DNA of 64,000 nt from an uncultured Bacteroidales bacterium (lineage in GTDB: Bacteria > Bacteroidota > Bacteroidia > Bacteroidales > P3): NCBI GenBank assembly GCA_944320415.1, contig CALUHJ010000005.1, positions 1 through 64,000 of the forward strand, given 5' to 3'. This document shows positions 25,665-34,527 of this stretch, one piece after another. The translations under genes were made by a program, and so were the position numbers. The notes under the pieces are model-generated. The model worked only from the letters and a program-made list of their open reading frames with translations, did not search any database and was not told the origin of the DNA. Each line of letters opens with the position of its first letter. The first letter of the stretch is position 1.

Positions 25665-27449
25665 ATGCAGAAGACCGCTCCTATTTATACTGAAGAAAAT
25701 AATTGTCAGGATTGTTATAAATGTATTAAGGCATGTCCTGTAAAAGCCATAAAGATAGAGTCTGCTTCGGCTTCCATAGTCCCGGATTTGTGTATTTATT
25801 GTGGTACATGTACCTTGATATGTCCTGCTAATGCCAAGAAAGTACGGAATGATGTTGACTTTATCAGGCAGGCTCTTATAAGGAAAGAGAAAATAATAGT
25901 CTCATTGGCACCTAGTTATTTGAGTGAGTATGCTGACGAAAAAATAGAAAACGTGTTGGCTGCTTTCAGGGAGGTTGGTTTTTGGAAGGTGTCTCAGACT
26001 GCGATAGGAGCGGAGAAAGTTGCGGCAGATACCAAAAAATGGCTTGATAAGCAAGGCGATGGAGTTTATATCTCATCATGTTGTCCGTCGGCGGTTCAGT
26101 TGATAAGAAAATATTATCCGCAATGTTCTTCATCTATAGCGCCTGTTTATTCGCCTATGGTTGCTCATGCAGCTTTTTTGAAAGAGATTTGTCCTGATGC
26201 CAAGGTTGCTTTTGTTGGACCTTGTGCGGCCAAGAAATCGGAATTGGTCCATTTTGGAGGAATAATAGATTATGTGTTGACATTTCAGGAGATAAAGGAA
26301 TTGTTTGATGATATGGGAATATATTTTGAGTTTATGCAACCTACTGAGGAAGATAAATTTTTCCCTTTTAAGGCAGGCAAAGGTAATCTTTATCCAATAG
26401 ATGGAGGGATGTTGACCAATATGATAAATACCATATCTACCACAGAGGCACGAATAAATCATAATATGGGGGATGTAGGGGTCCGATATATGACTTTTTC
26501 CGGAGTAAAGAACATACAGGAAATTTTGGAGGATTATGATAAGTTGGGAAGTGGTTGTAAGACGTTTTTGGAGCTTATGACATGTGACGGAGGTTGTATA
26601 AAGGGGCCTTGTTCCAACGTTCATCATTCGTCTGCTGCTAAAAGAGTTGAGGTATTGAGAGGAACCGAAACCGATACTGAAAGAAATAATTATCAGGAAG
26701 TTTTGGAAGGACTTGACATAGGGGTAAGTTATAATTATATTGAACAAGTAAACCCTAAGGATTATACACAGCAGGAAATTCAGGAGGCTTTGAAACGTGT
26801 CAACAAGAAAAGCGAAGCTGATGAACTCAATTGCGGAGGATGCGGATATGATAACTGCAGGGCTTTTGCAAAGGCTTTATTGGATGGTAGAGCCGAAAAT
26901 GACATGTGTGTGTCTTATATGAGAAGGATTGCTCAGGATAAAACTAATATCTTGTTGAAGAAAATGCCTCAGGGTGTGGTTATTGTTAACGAAAAGATGA
27001 AAATAGTTGATGCAAACGAGAAATTTGCTACTATTTTGGGGGAAGAGGTCAAGACAATATTTGATGCAAATCCGGGATTGTATGGTGCTGACATAACAAA
27101 GATTGTTCCATTTCACAAGTTCTTTTCTTCTGTGTTGAGTACCGGTGTTGATGTTGTTGAACAAGACATAAGGGATGGCAATAATTATTACAGTCTTTCG
27201 GTGTTTTCTGTGCAGGATTATTCGTTGGTATGTGGAATAATTCAGAATCTGCATGCACCGGAGGTCAGAAAGGATTTGGTGCTTAAGCGAACTCAGGATG
27301 TAATAATGGAAAATATGAAGGTTGTTCAACAAATAGCTTTTTTACTTGGGGAAAATGCCTCGTATACAGAAGCAATGCTCAATTCCATAGTTGAATCGCA
27401 TCAAGAGGGAGAAAAAAAAGATAAGGAGCAAAAAACATTTGAGCTATAA
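25665..27449 (+). CDS. [FeFe]-hydrogenase homologue with ferredoxin, Fe-S and PAS domains (putative H2 sensor or subunit)
   Basis: This is a 594-residue protein. Two [4Fe-4S] motifs (CQDCYKCIKACP and CIYCGTCTLICP) occupy residues 14-60. An H-cluster domain follows with the L1 motif SSCCPSA, L2 GPCAAKKSE and L3 MTCDGGCIKGPC, so all four cluster cysteines are kept but L1 lacks the usual TSCCPxW tryptophan. A further Fe-S domain (CGGCGYDNCRAFAKALLDGR, about residue 388) and a PAS domain (about 440-540) complete it. Proteins of this architecture are classed with sensory/regulatory [FeFe]-hydrogenases (HsfB/HydS-like), so it may sense H2 or redox state. The phosphatase gene begins 11 nt later. Confidence 0.88.
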   Translation: MQKTAPIYTEENNCQDCYKCIKACPVKAIKIESASASIVPDLCIYCGTCTLICPANAKKVRNDVDFIRQALIRKEKIIVSLAPSYLSEYADEKIENVLAAFREVGFWKVSQTAIGAEKVAADTKKWLDKQGDGVYISSCCPSAVQLIRKYYPQCSSSIAPVYSPMVAHAAFLKEICPDAKVAFVGPCAAKKSELVHFGGIIDYVLTFQEIKELFDDMGIYFEFMQPTEEDKFFPFKAGKGNLYPIDGGMLTNMINTISTTEARINHNMGDVGVRYMTFSGVKNIQEILEDYDKLGSGCKTFLELMTCDGGCIKGPCSNVHHSSAAKRVEVLRGTETDTERNNYQEVLEGLDIGVSYNYIEQVNPKDYTQQEIQEALKRVNKKSEADELNCGGCGYDNCRAFAKALLDGRAENDMCVSYMRRIAQDKTNILLKKMPQGVVIVNEKMKIVDANEKFATILGEEVKTIFDANPGLYGADITKIVPFHKFFSSVLSTGVDVVEQDIRDGNNYYSLSVFSVQDYSLVCGIIQNLHAPEVRKDLVLKRTQDVIMENMKVVQQIAFLLGENASYTEAMLNSIVESHQEGEKKDKEQKTFEL

Positions 27450-27460
27450 TTTGTGAGGAT

Positions 27461-28660
27461 ATGCTTAACAAGGATAAGCTTTTTGTGGAAGTAGGCAGCT
27501 ATCAAAACAATAAATATGGCAATATGGTTTGTGGAGATTGCGTCCTGTTGAAAAAGTGTGTAGGTGAGAACAGAAATATAGCAGTTTTGTCGGATGGATT
27601 GGGAAGTGGAGTGAAAGCGAATGTCCTTTCTACTATGACAGCATCCATGGCGATGAATTTCAGGGTAAGACATGAACCTATAATACGAACGGTTAAAACC
27701 ATTATGAAGACACTTCCCGTAGACAGTGTTAGAAATATCAGTTATTCTACTTTTACGATAGTTGATGTAGATAATAACGGAGAAGCTAAAATAGTGGAAT
27801 TTGACAATCCTCCTTTGCTTTTGGTCAGAAATGGTAAGATTCACCAATTCCCTACATCTGATACAATCATCAGAAAGGAAGGATTGACAAACGGATTGGA
27901 TGAAAGACGCATCAAGCTCTCGGATGTAACACTTAAAAAAGAAGACAGACTTGTTTTTTATTCCGATGGGGTTTCCCAGTCCGGAATAGGTAACATGGAT
28001 ATGCCGTTCGGATGGGAGGAAAACATATATCAGTTCATAGAAGACATTATAGAGAAAAATCCTTACATATCAGCGAGGGAATTGTCGAAAAGAATAGTCA
28101 AACAGGCTGAGCTTAATGACATATTGAAACCTAAGGATGATACTTCATGTGTTATAATGTATGTCAGGGAACCTAGAAGACTGTTGATATGTACTGGACC
28201 TCCTTTTTCAGAAAGCAAGGATAAATATCTTGCTGAAATAGTTTCTTCGTATAGGGGTAAGAAGATAGTTTGTGGAGGAACAACGTCCCAAATACTTTCG
28301 CGTGAGTTGAATAGGGAAATAACCGTTGATATTGATGATGTTGTTGCAGGTTTGCCTCCTAAGTCCACAATGGAAGGAATAGATCTTATGACCGAGGGAA
28401 TAATTACGCTTGGAGCTTTGGGAGAAATACTTAAGGCTGGAATGCCCAAGGATTTGAATGGTCAAGGTCCCGCGTGGGATATGTTCAGAATGATATTGGA
28501 TGCTGATATAATAGATTTAGTGGTAGGAACCAAAATAAATGTGGCACACCAAGATCCTACACTTCCTGTAGAGTTGGAAATACGGAGAAATGTTGTTAAA
28601 AACATAGCTGCACTTCTTGAAGAGAAGTTTATGAAAGATGTTAGATTGCAATTCATATAA
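27461..28660 (+). CDS. SpoIIE-type PP2C serine phosphatase with C-terminal extra domain
   Basis: This is a 399-residue cytoplasmic protein. The N-terminal half (about 1-230) is a PP2C/SpoIIE phosphatase domain with the metal-binding aspartates in VLSDGLGSGVKA, VFYSDGVSQSG and DDTSCVIMYV. The second half (about 235-399), beginning RRLLICTGPP and including CGGTTSQILSRELNRE, is an extra domain I cannot name. Its place between a PAS-bearing hydrogenase homologue and a catalytic-type hydrogenase suggests an H2/redox-responsive signalling output by dephosphorylation of an unknown target. That is inferred from the layout, which is also known from Firmicutes hydrogenase clusters. Confidence 0.85.
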   Translation: MLNKDKLFVEVGSYQNNKYGNMVCGDCVLLKKCVGENRNIAVLSDGLGSGVKANVLSTMTASMAMNFRVRHEPIIRTVKTIMKTLPVDSVRNISYSTFTIVDVDNNGEAKIVEFDNPPLLLVRNGKIHQFPTSDTIIRKEGLTNGLDERRIKLSDVTLKKEDRLVFYSDGVSQSGIGNMDMPFGWEENIYQFIEDIIEKNPYISARELSKRIVKQAELNDILKPKDDTSCVIMYVREPRRLLICTGPPFSESKDKYLAEIVSSYRGKKIVCGGTTSQILSRELNREITVDIDDVVAGLPPKSTMEGIDLMTEGIITLGALGEILKAGMPKDLNGQGPAWDMFRMILDADIIDLVVGTKINVAHQDPTLPVELEIRRNVVKNIAALLEEKFMKDVRLQFI

Positions 28661-28699
28661 AGATTGAAAATATAAGAGGAAGGAACAAAAATAAAAGAT

Positions 28700-28957
28700 A
28701 TGTTAAACGTTAGAATTTGTGTAGGAACCTACTGTTATATTACAGGAGGAGAAGAATTGGCAAAGTTGAAAAAGAATTTGCCGGAAGAAATAAGGGATAA
28801 AGTTGAGATTATAGGCTCGGCTTGTCTGGGATGTCATGATATGGAAGGAGTGGCAAGACCTCCTTATGCCAAGGTCGGTGATGTTCTTATCCAGGAATGT
28901 ACGGAGGATAAGCTGCTTGACGAGATATACAGACAACTGAATATGGAGAGAAAGTAA
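28700..28957 (+). CDS. Thioredoxin-like [2Fe-2S] ferredoxin, second of the cluster
   Basis: This 85-residue NuoE-like protein has cluster cysteines in CVGTYC (Cys7/Cys12) and ACLGC (near residue 47). It precedes the hydrogenase gene by 27 nt. It probably serves as its electron-transfer partner. No NADH-binding HydB/NuoF-type subunit occurs nearby, so reduced ferredoxin rather than NADH is the likelier ultimate donor (inference). Confidence 0.8.
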   Translation: MLNVRICVGTYCYITGGEELAKLKKNLPEEIRDKVEIIGSACLGCHDMEGVARPPYAKVGDVLIQECTEDKLLDEIYRQLNMERK

Positions 28958-28984
28958 AAAATAAACCATAAATATTTTAGTATA

Positions 28985-30406
28985 ATGGCAATCAATAATG
29001 CAGTTGAGATTCGTAGAGAGATATTAATGCGATTGGCAAGGCTTGTTGTTACAAATCAAATAGATGAGAAAATAGACAGGCTTCCATTGGAAATGAGACC
29101 TAAGGGAAGGATTAACACCAGATGCTGTATTCACAAGGAAAGAGCCGTGTTGAAATACAAAACAATGGCTTTGCTTGGGTTTAATGTTTATGATGAAACG
29201 GATGAGTTGGACCCTTTGTCTCACTATGCCCGTCTTGCGGAGGAAAGAAAGGACAAGACTTCCGTAATGATGACAGTTGTTGACGAGGCTTGTTCTTCTT
29301 GCGTGAAGAATAATTATATTGTAACCAATCTGTGCAGGGCATGCGTTGCCCGTCCTTGTACTTACGCTTGTAAGAAAGGTGCAATACAGGTGGGGGAAAA
29401 ACAGGCTCATATAGACCCTTCAAAATGTGTCAACTGTGGAATGTGTATGGAAGCATGTCCTTTCCATGCCATAATTTATCAGCCGGTGCCTTGCGAGGAA
29501 AGCTGTCCGGTAGGCGCAATATCAAAAGATGAAAACGGCATAGAACATATAGACCCTGACAAGTGCATATATTGTGGCAAATGTATGGTGGCTTGTCCTT
29601 TTGGTGCGATATTTGAGAAAACATTCTTGGTCGATATTTTCAGAGATATAAGAAACGGAAAGAAGGTAGTGGCAATGGTTGCTCCTTCTTTGGGAGGACA
29701 GTTCAAGGTCGAATACGGAAAGATTCTTACTGCTATAAAAAAACTTGGTTTTTATGATGTTGTAGAGGTGGCTTTGGGAGCCAATGTGACGACGAGGGAG
29801 GAAAGTAAGGAGTTTTTGGAACGTATGGAGGAAGGCGCGCCATTTATGACGACTTCATGCTGTCCAAGCTGGATGAATCTTGTCCGCAAACATATGCCGG
29901 AAATGCAGCAGTATGTTTCCACAACATACTCTCCGATGGTATACACTGCAAAATACGTCAAGGAGAAATACCCTGATGCGTTGACCGTAATGGTTGCCCC
30001 TTGTGTTGGAAAAAGAAGTGAAAGCTTCTTGTACGACGAGGTGGATTACGTAATAAGCTACGAGGAGTTGGAAGCCTTGTTCAAGGCCTCCGATTTCAAT
30101 TTGGAGGAATTCGAGGCTACTGCTCTTGATTCAGGTATTTTGGGACACGGCAGGGGATTCGCTATGGTCAGCGGTGTAACCGAATCGGTAAAGGCTACTG
30201 TTTCGGATCCGAGCGCTGTTCGTGAAGTTGTGATAGATGGAATAAACAAGCAAACCATAAGACAGTTGAAACAATATGCCAAAACAGGACAGTGTCCCGG
30301 TAATTTTATTGAGGTGATGTCATGTCCGGGCGGTTGTGTGAACGGTTGCGACACTATAAACAATCCTAAAACGGCCGCAAGGCAGATTCTTCCCACAACG
30401 AAATAG
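28985..30406 (+). CDS. [FeFe]-hydrogenase, group B-like catalytic subunit
   Basis: This 473-residue enzyme catalyses reversible proton reduction to H2. A cysteine-rich N-terminal part with CSSCVKNNYIVTNLCRACVARPC precedes two [4Fe-4S] motifs (CVNCGMCMEACP, about 147; CIYCGKCMVACP, about 183) and a further CEESCPVGAI. The H-cluster motifs are TSCCPSW (about 289), APCVGKRSE (about 337) and MSCPGGCVNGC (about 445), so the ligand cysteines, the proton-relay cysteine and the conserved lysine are present. The features fit group B enzymes, whose in vivo direction is poorly known. No HydE/F/G maturases lie in the window. Confidence 0.9.
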   Translation: MAINNAVEIRREILMRLARLVVTNQIDEKIDRLPLEMRPKGRINTRCCIHKERAVLKYKTMALLGFNVYDETDELDPLSHYARLAEERKDKTSVMMTVVDEACSSCVKNNYIVTNLCRACVARPCTYACKKGAIQVGEKQAHIDPSKCVNCGMCMEACPFHAIIYQPVPCEESCPVGAISKDENGIEHIDPDKCIYCGKCMVACPFGAIFEKTFLVDIFRDIRNGKKVVAMVAPSLGGQFKVEYGKILTAIKKLGFYDVVEVALGANVTTREESKEFLERMEEGAPFMTTSCCPSWMNLVRKHMPEMQQYVSTTYSPMVYTAKYVKEKYPDALTVMVAPCVGKRSESFLYDEVDYVISYEELEALFKASDFNLEEFEATALDSGILGHGRGFAMVSGVTESVKATVSDPSAVREVVIDGINKQTIRQLKQYAKTGQCPGNFIEVMSCPGGCVNGCDTINNPKTAARQILPTTK

Positions 30407-30425
30407 TTTCATGTGGGTTGTGCAC

Positions 30426-30455
30426 AAAAAAAGAGGCTTCAAGGCCTCTTTTTTT
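30426..30455. terminator. Bidirectional terminator between the hydrogenase cluster and cstA
   Basis: Seven A plus GAGGC (30426-30437) pair with GCCTC plus seven T (30444-30455) over a TTCAAG loop. The A and T runs allow function on both strands of this convergent pair. Confidence 0.85.
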
Positions 30456-30468
30456 GTATCGTGTCTTT

Positions 30469-31905
30469 TTAATGTCCGATTTCATGCCTCGTCTTTGCCA
30501 CATACCTGAAAAACATTATTGCAAACAACAGGCTTACGGCAATTCCTGCAAATACCGAAACCGTATGGTTCAGTCCTAATCCTTCGGGAGCATACAGAAT
30601 ATAGGAAACGGATACGGTAGTCATGAACATGGCAGGAATCATGCAAATGAAATAATGTTTGCGATTGTTTCTGAACAGCCATAATGTGCATGCCCATAGA
30701 GTAAAGACCGACAGTGTTTGATTGCTCCATGCAAAATAACGCCACAAAACATCGAAATCCATTTGCAAAAGCACAAATGTCGCAATGAAAAGTGGTATTG
30801 AAATAACAAGACGGTTCTTTATGGGTTTCTGAGGGTATTTCATAAAGTCGGCAATTATCAGTCGGGCCGAACGCAATGCAGTGTCGCCCGAGGTTATCGG
30901 CGCTGCAATAACTCCCAACATTGCAAGTATTCCTCCGAATACTCCAAGCCATGAGTTTGAAATCTTGTTTACCACTTCCGCTGCCTGATTCGCACCTTTT
31001 GGAACGTTGGCGATGAATTCCTGCAAACCCTCCACCGAGCCGAAAAAACTGCTTGCGGCCGCAGCCCATATCAATGCAACTATGCCTTCCGAAATCATGG
31101 CTCCGTAAAATATCCTTCTGCCGAGTCTTTCATTTGTCATGCAACGGGCCATAAGAGGCGACTGTGTTGCGTGAAAGCCTGAAATGGCACCGCAGGCAAT
31201 GGAAACAAACATCATCGGAAATATGGGCAGTTTGTTGGGGTGTTTGTTTTCAAGGCCTTCAAATACTTCAGGTATGGGAGCATTGTTGGCAAAAAGCGCA
31301 ACAAGTATTCCGACAGCCATGAACAACAGTGCGATGCCGAAAACAGGATAGAGTTTTCCTATCACCTTGTCTATTGGCAACAGAGTCGCGATTATGTAAT
31401 ATGCGAATACTATCACGCTCCACCAAATGATGGAAATGTCTGGCACAAGTCCGTTAAGCAGCCCGGCAGGTCCTGAAATGAATACCGCTCCAACCAGTAT
31501 CAGAAGGATAACTGAAAAGGCTCTGAGTATCTGTTTTACCGTTGTGCCAAGCTGTGAGCCCACAATTTCGGGAAGGGACGCTCCGTTCTGACGTACGGAA
31601 AGCATTCCCGATACGTAATCATGAACAGCCCCTGCAAAGATTGAGCCTATCACTATCCACAAAAAGGCACTCGGGCCGTACATGGCTCCCAATATAGCAC
31701 CGAATATAGGACCCAATCCCGCAATGTTAAGGAATTGGATTAAAAAAATCTTCCACCATGACATGGGAACGAAATCCACGCCGTCCGCATTGGTTATGGC
31801 CGGAGTCTTTCTGTTTTTGTCCGCACCGAAGACTTTCTCCACAAACAATCCGTAGGTGAAATAACCTCCTATCAATAGGAGTAATGCTGTTGTAAAACTG
31901 ATCAT
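30469..31905 (-). CDS. cstA: CstA-family carbon starvation/peptide transporter
   Basis: This 478-residue inner membrane protein has about 13 hydrophobic segments. The family signature region includes WWKIFLIQFLNIAGLGPIFG and GAVHDYVSGMLSVRQNG near the N-terminus, and FHATQSPLMARCM in the middle. Members import peptides or pyruvate upon carbon limitation. It is shorter than the 700-residue E. coli CstA, which is usual for Bacteroidota. It has its own minus-strand promoter at 31937-31944 and converges on the hydrogenase cluster. Confidence 0.9.
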   Translation of the reverse strand: MISFTTALLLLIGGYFTYGLFVEKVFGADKNRKTPAITNADGVDFVPMSWWKIFLIQFLNIAGLGPIFGAILGAMYGPSAFLWIVIGSIFAGAVHDYVSGMLSVRQNGASLPEIVGSQLGTTVKQILRAFSVILLILVGAVFISGPAGLLNGLVPDISIIWWSVIVFAYYIIATLLPIDKVIGKLYPVFGIALLFMAVGILVALFANNAPIPEVFEGLENKHPNKLPIFPMMFVSIACGAISGFHATQSPLMARCMTNERLGRRIFYGAMISEGIVALIWAAAASSFFGSVEGLQEFIANVPKGANQAAEVVNKISNSWLGVFGGILAMLGVIAAPITSGDTALRSARLIIADFMKYPQKPIKNRLVISIPLFIATFVLLQMDFDVLWRYFAWSNQTLSVFTLWACTLWLFRNNRKHYFICMIPAMFMTTVSVSYILYAPEGLGLNHTVSVFAGIAVSLLFAIMFFRYVAKTRHEIGH

Positions 31906-31936
31906 GTCTTTTGTCTTTTTGAATGAAAATCGATTG

Positions 31937-31944
31937 CAAAATTA
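31937..31944 (-). promoter_or_regulatory. -7 promoter element for cstA
   Basis: Minus-strand TAATTTTG followed by C lies 31 nt before the cstA ATG. Confidence 0.6.
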
Positions 31945-31972
31945 TCAAATATCCGAAACTTTGTTTTGGCAA

Positions 31973-32050
31973 AATGAAATCAAATTCTAAAAAAATGGAT
32001 TCAGAAAAGAATTTTTTGTCTTCAGAAAAGATTTTTCTGGAATCTTATTC
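31973..32050 (+). repeat. Dispersed repeat, copy 4
   Basis: Modules ATCAAATTC, GGATTCAGAAAAGAATTTTTT and TTCAGAAAAGATTTTTCTGGAATC follow one another. CAGAAAA-GAT-TTTTCTG is a perfect small hairpin. The copy sits in the divergent cstA/pdxJ space and is open in the pdxJ frame, but the pdxJ promoter at 32119 lies downstream, so it is probably not translated. Confidence 0.8.
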
Positions 32051-32118
32051 CACAAATCCGTTTCTTTTTCCGAACAGGCGTAATGGAAATATTGATACGG
32101 GTATAAAGGAATTTGTTG

Positions 32119-32126
32119 TACCTTTG
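32119..32126 (+). promoter_or_regulatory. -7 promoter element for pdxJ
   Basis: TACCTTTG followed by C is an exact TAnnTTTG match 19 nt before the ATG at 32145. Confidence 0.65.
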
Positions 32127-32144
32127 CATTATAAAAATACAGGG

Positions 32145-32855
32145 ATGACAAGGTTGAGTGTAAACATAAACAAGGTCGCCACGTTGAGAAATGCCAGGGG
32201 AGGTAATGTTCCCGATGTGATTCAGGTGGCAAGGGACTGCGAGAGGTTTGGAGCGCAGGGCATAACGGTACATCCTCGTCCGGACCAGAGACATATACGT
32301 TACGATGACGTGTTTGCCTTGAAGGAGGTGTTGACCACCGAGTTCAATATAGAGGGATATCCTTCGGAGGATTTCATGCGGCTTGTCGAAAAGGTAAGGC
32401 CTGCACAGGTTACTCTTGTTCCCGATGCTCCCGATGTCCTTACATCAAATGCCGGTTGGGATACGGTAAGGTTTGAAAGGGAACTGACGGAAATAGTGGC
32501 AAGATTGAAACAGGTATGCAGGGTTTCGGTTTTTGTGGAGGCGGATGTGGCAATGATAGATGGTGCAAAGCGGTGTGGAACGGACAGGGTGGAGCTTTAC
32601 ACTGAGAGCTACGCGCGCGAATACCGTTCCGACAGGGGTAAGGCGATAGAGAAGTTTGTCGTTGCCGCCCAAAGAGCCGCTCAGTTGGGTCTGGGTCTGA
32701 ATGCGGGTCACGATCTTAATCTTGACAACCTGCATTATTTTTATGAGAACATACCGTCCTTGCTGGAGGTCTCAATAGGACATGCACTCATAAGCGACGC
32801 CTTGTATTACGGTTTGGACAATACGATACAGATGTACAAGCGACTGTTGAAATAA
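32145..32855 (+). CDS. pdxJ: Pyridoxine 5'-phosphate synthase
   Basis: This TIM-barrel enzyme of about 236 residues condenses 1-deoxyxylulose 5-phosphate with aminoacetone phosphate derivatives to form pyridoxine 5'-phosphate. Typical motifs are [17 protein letters not shown] at the start, [57 protein letters not shown] and [16 protein letters not shown]. The frame stays open upstream to 31923, through the dispersed repeat, but the family start and the promoter place the true ATG at 32145. The stop codon overlaps the next ATG by one base, so the transporter is translationally coupled. Confidence 0.95.
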   Translation: MTRLSVNINKVATLRNARGGNVPDVIQVARDCERFGAQGITVHPRPDQRHIRYDDVFALKEVLTTEFNIEGYPSEDFMRLVEKVRPAQVTLVPDAPDVLTSNAGWDTVRFERELTEIVARLKQVCRVSVFVEADVAMIDGAKRCGTDRVELYTESYAREYRSDRGKAIEKFVVAAQRAAQLGLGLNAGHDLNLDNLHYFYENIPSLLEVSIGHALISDALYYGLDNTIQMYKRLLK

Positions 32856-34519
32856 TGGATTGGTTGAAGGAATTGGTGTTTTCGGAATCGGCAGCGCATT
32901 CCATAATGCTTCTGGCCGTTACCATTGCCTTGGGCATACAGCTTGGCAAAATAAAGATATTCAACATTTCCCTTGGCATTACGTGGATATTGTTTGTTGG
33001 AATATTTCTCAGTCATTTCGGTTTCGGGGTTGAAGCCGGTATTCTGAATTTCGTAAAGGAGTTCGGTCTGATACTGTTTGTTTATTCCATAGGATTGCAG
33101 GTAGGCCCTGGATTTTTTTCTTCTCTCAAAAGCGGTGGTCTTAGGCTGAATATGCTGGCTGTAAGTGTTGTTCTTCTCGGTGCTTTGACAACTTATGTCA
33201 TACATCTTGTTACAAGAACTGATCTTACGACCATGGTCGGGGTTCTTTCGGGAGCCGTCACGAATACTCCTGGACTTGGTGCCGCCCAACAGACCTATAA
33301 CGATATTACGGGTATGAACGAATCCGATATAGCCTTGGGATATGCTGTGGCATATCCGTTGGGTGTAATAGGAATCATACTTGTTCCCTATCTGATTAAA
33401 AAGATATGCAGGATAGACGTGGATAAGGAGCAGACAAGTCAGATGACGGTTCAAAAGCATGTGGAGACGATAAAATTGCACATATTGGTACAGAATCAAT
33501 GTGTGATAGGTCGTAAATTGTCCGATATAGTAAAGAATTTCAAGAGTGCCTTGATAGTTTCGAGGATAAGGAGAATAGACGGAACGGTTGGAGTTGCGGA
33601 TGATGACACAGTTTTGCAGATAGGGGATGTGTTGAGGGTGATAACGACCAAGGACAATGAGGATGCGGTTGTGATGCTTTTGGGCAAGAAGTGCGATACG
33701 AAAGACGAGGAGTGGGAGACGCCTAATCATGATTTGGTATCGAGGAGGATAGTCGTTACAAAGCCGGAGTTGAATGGTGTAAGGATAGGCTCATTGAACA
33801 TAAGGGCCTTGTACGGGGTGAACATAACGAGGATAAACCGAAACGGTATAGAACTGGTTGCAACGAGGGATTTGCAGCTTCAAATGGGGGACAGGGTGAC
33901 TCTTGTAGGCTCTGAAGACAAAATAAGAAAGGTGGCTACTCTTTTGGGCAATTCCATGAAGAGACTGGACACTCCGAATCTCATACCAATATTTCTGGGA
34001 ATCTTTCTCGGTGTTTTGGTCGGTTCGGTTCCCATAGCGTTTCCTGGACTTCCTCAGGAAGTAAAACTGGGTTTGGCAGGAGGACCTTTGATAGTCGCCA
34101 TATTGATGGGACGTTTTGGTCCGTATTACAAAATCGTGACTTTTACCACCACTTCCGCCAATATGATGATAAGGGAGATAGGAATATCGCTTTTTTTGGC
34201 GGCCGTGGGACTGGGAGCTGGCAAGGAATTTGTTTCCACCTTGCTGAACGGAGGATACATGTGGGTCATATACGGTTTGATAATAACAATAGTGCCTTTG
34301 CTTGCGGTAGGGATATTCGCAAGAAAGAAATACAAAATGGACTATTATTCCTTATGCGGACTGATTGCAGGAAGCACCACCGACCCTCCTGCATTGGCTT
34401 TTGCCAATAGCCAGTCGCCTACCGATGCGCCTTCGGTCGCCTATGCCACGGTCTATCCTCTGACCATGTTTCTAAGGGTTCTTACCGCTCAGATACTGAT
34501 TATAATAAGTTTTGCCTGA
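32855..34519 (+). CDS. AspT/YidE-family putative transporter with RCK domains
   Basis: This is a 554-residue membrane protein. Two halves of about five transmembrane helices each flank a cytoplasmic region with two RCK_C (TrkA-C-like) domains (about residues 200-375). GALTTYVIHLVTRTDLTTMVGVLSGAVTNTPGLGAAQQ and its C-terminal counterpart LCGLIAGSTTDPPALAFANS are the re-entrant-like signature of aspartate:alanine antiporters and YidE/YbjL relatives. The substrate is unknown. It is coupled to pdxJ and 8 nt ahead of the U32 gene. Confidence 0.88.
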   Translation: MDWLKELVFSESAAHSIMLLAVTIALGIQLGKIKIFNISLGITWILFVGIFLSHFGFGVEAGILNFVKEFGLILFVYSIGLQVGPGFFSSLKSGGLRLNMLAVSVVLLGALTTYVIHLVTRTDLTTMVGVLSGAVTNTPGLGAAQQTYNDITGMNESDIALGYAVAYPLGVIGIILVPYLIKKICRIDVDKEQTSQMTVQKHVETIKLHILVQNQCVIGRKLSDIVKNFKSALIVSRIRRIDGTVGVADDDTVLQIGDVLRVITTKDNEDAVVMLLGKKCDTKDEEWETPNHDLVSRRIVVTKPELNGVRIGSLNIRALYGVNITRINRNGIELVATRDLQLQMGDRVTLVGSEDKIRKVATLLGNSMKRLDTPNLIPIFLGIFLGVLVGSVPIAFPGLPQEVKLGLAGGPLIVAILMGRFGPYYKIVTFTTTSANMMIREIGISLFLAAVGLGAGKEFVSTLLNGGYMWVIYGLIITIVPLLAVGIFARKKYKMDYYSLCGLIAGSTTDPPALAFANSQSPTDAPSVAYATVYPLTMFLRVLTAQILIIISFA

Positions 34520-34527
34520 ATGCAGAG

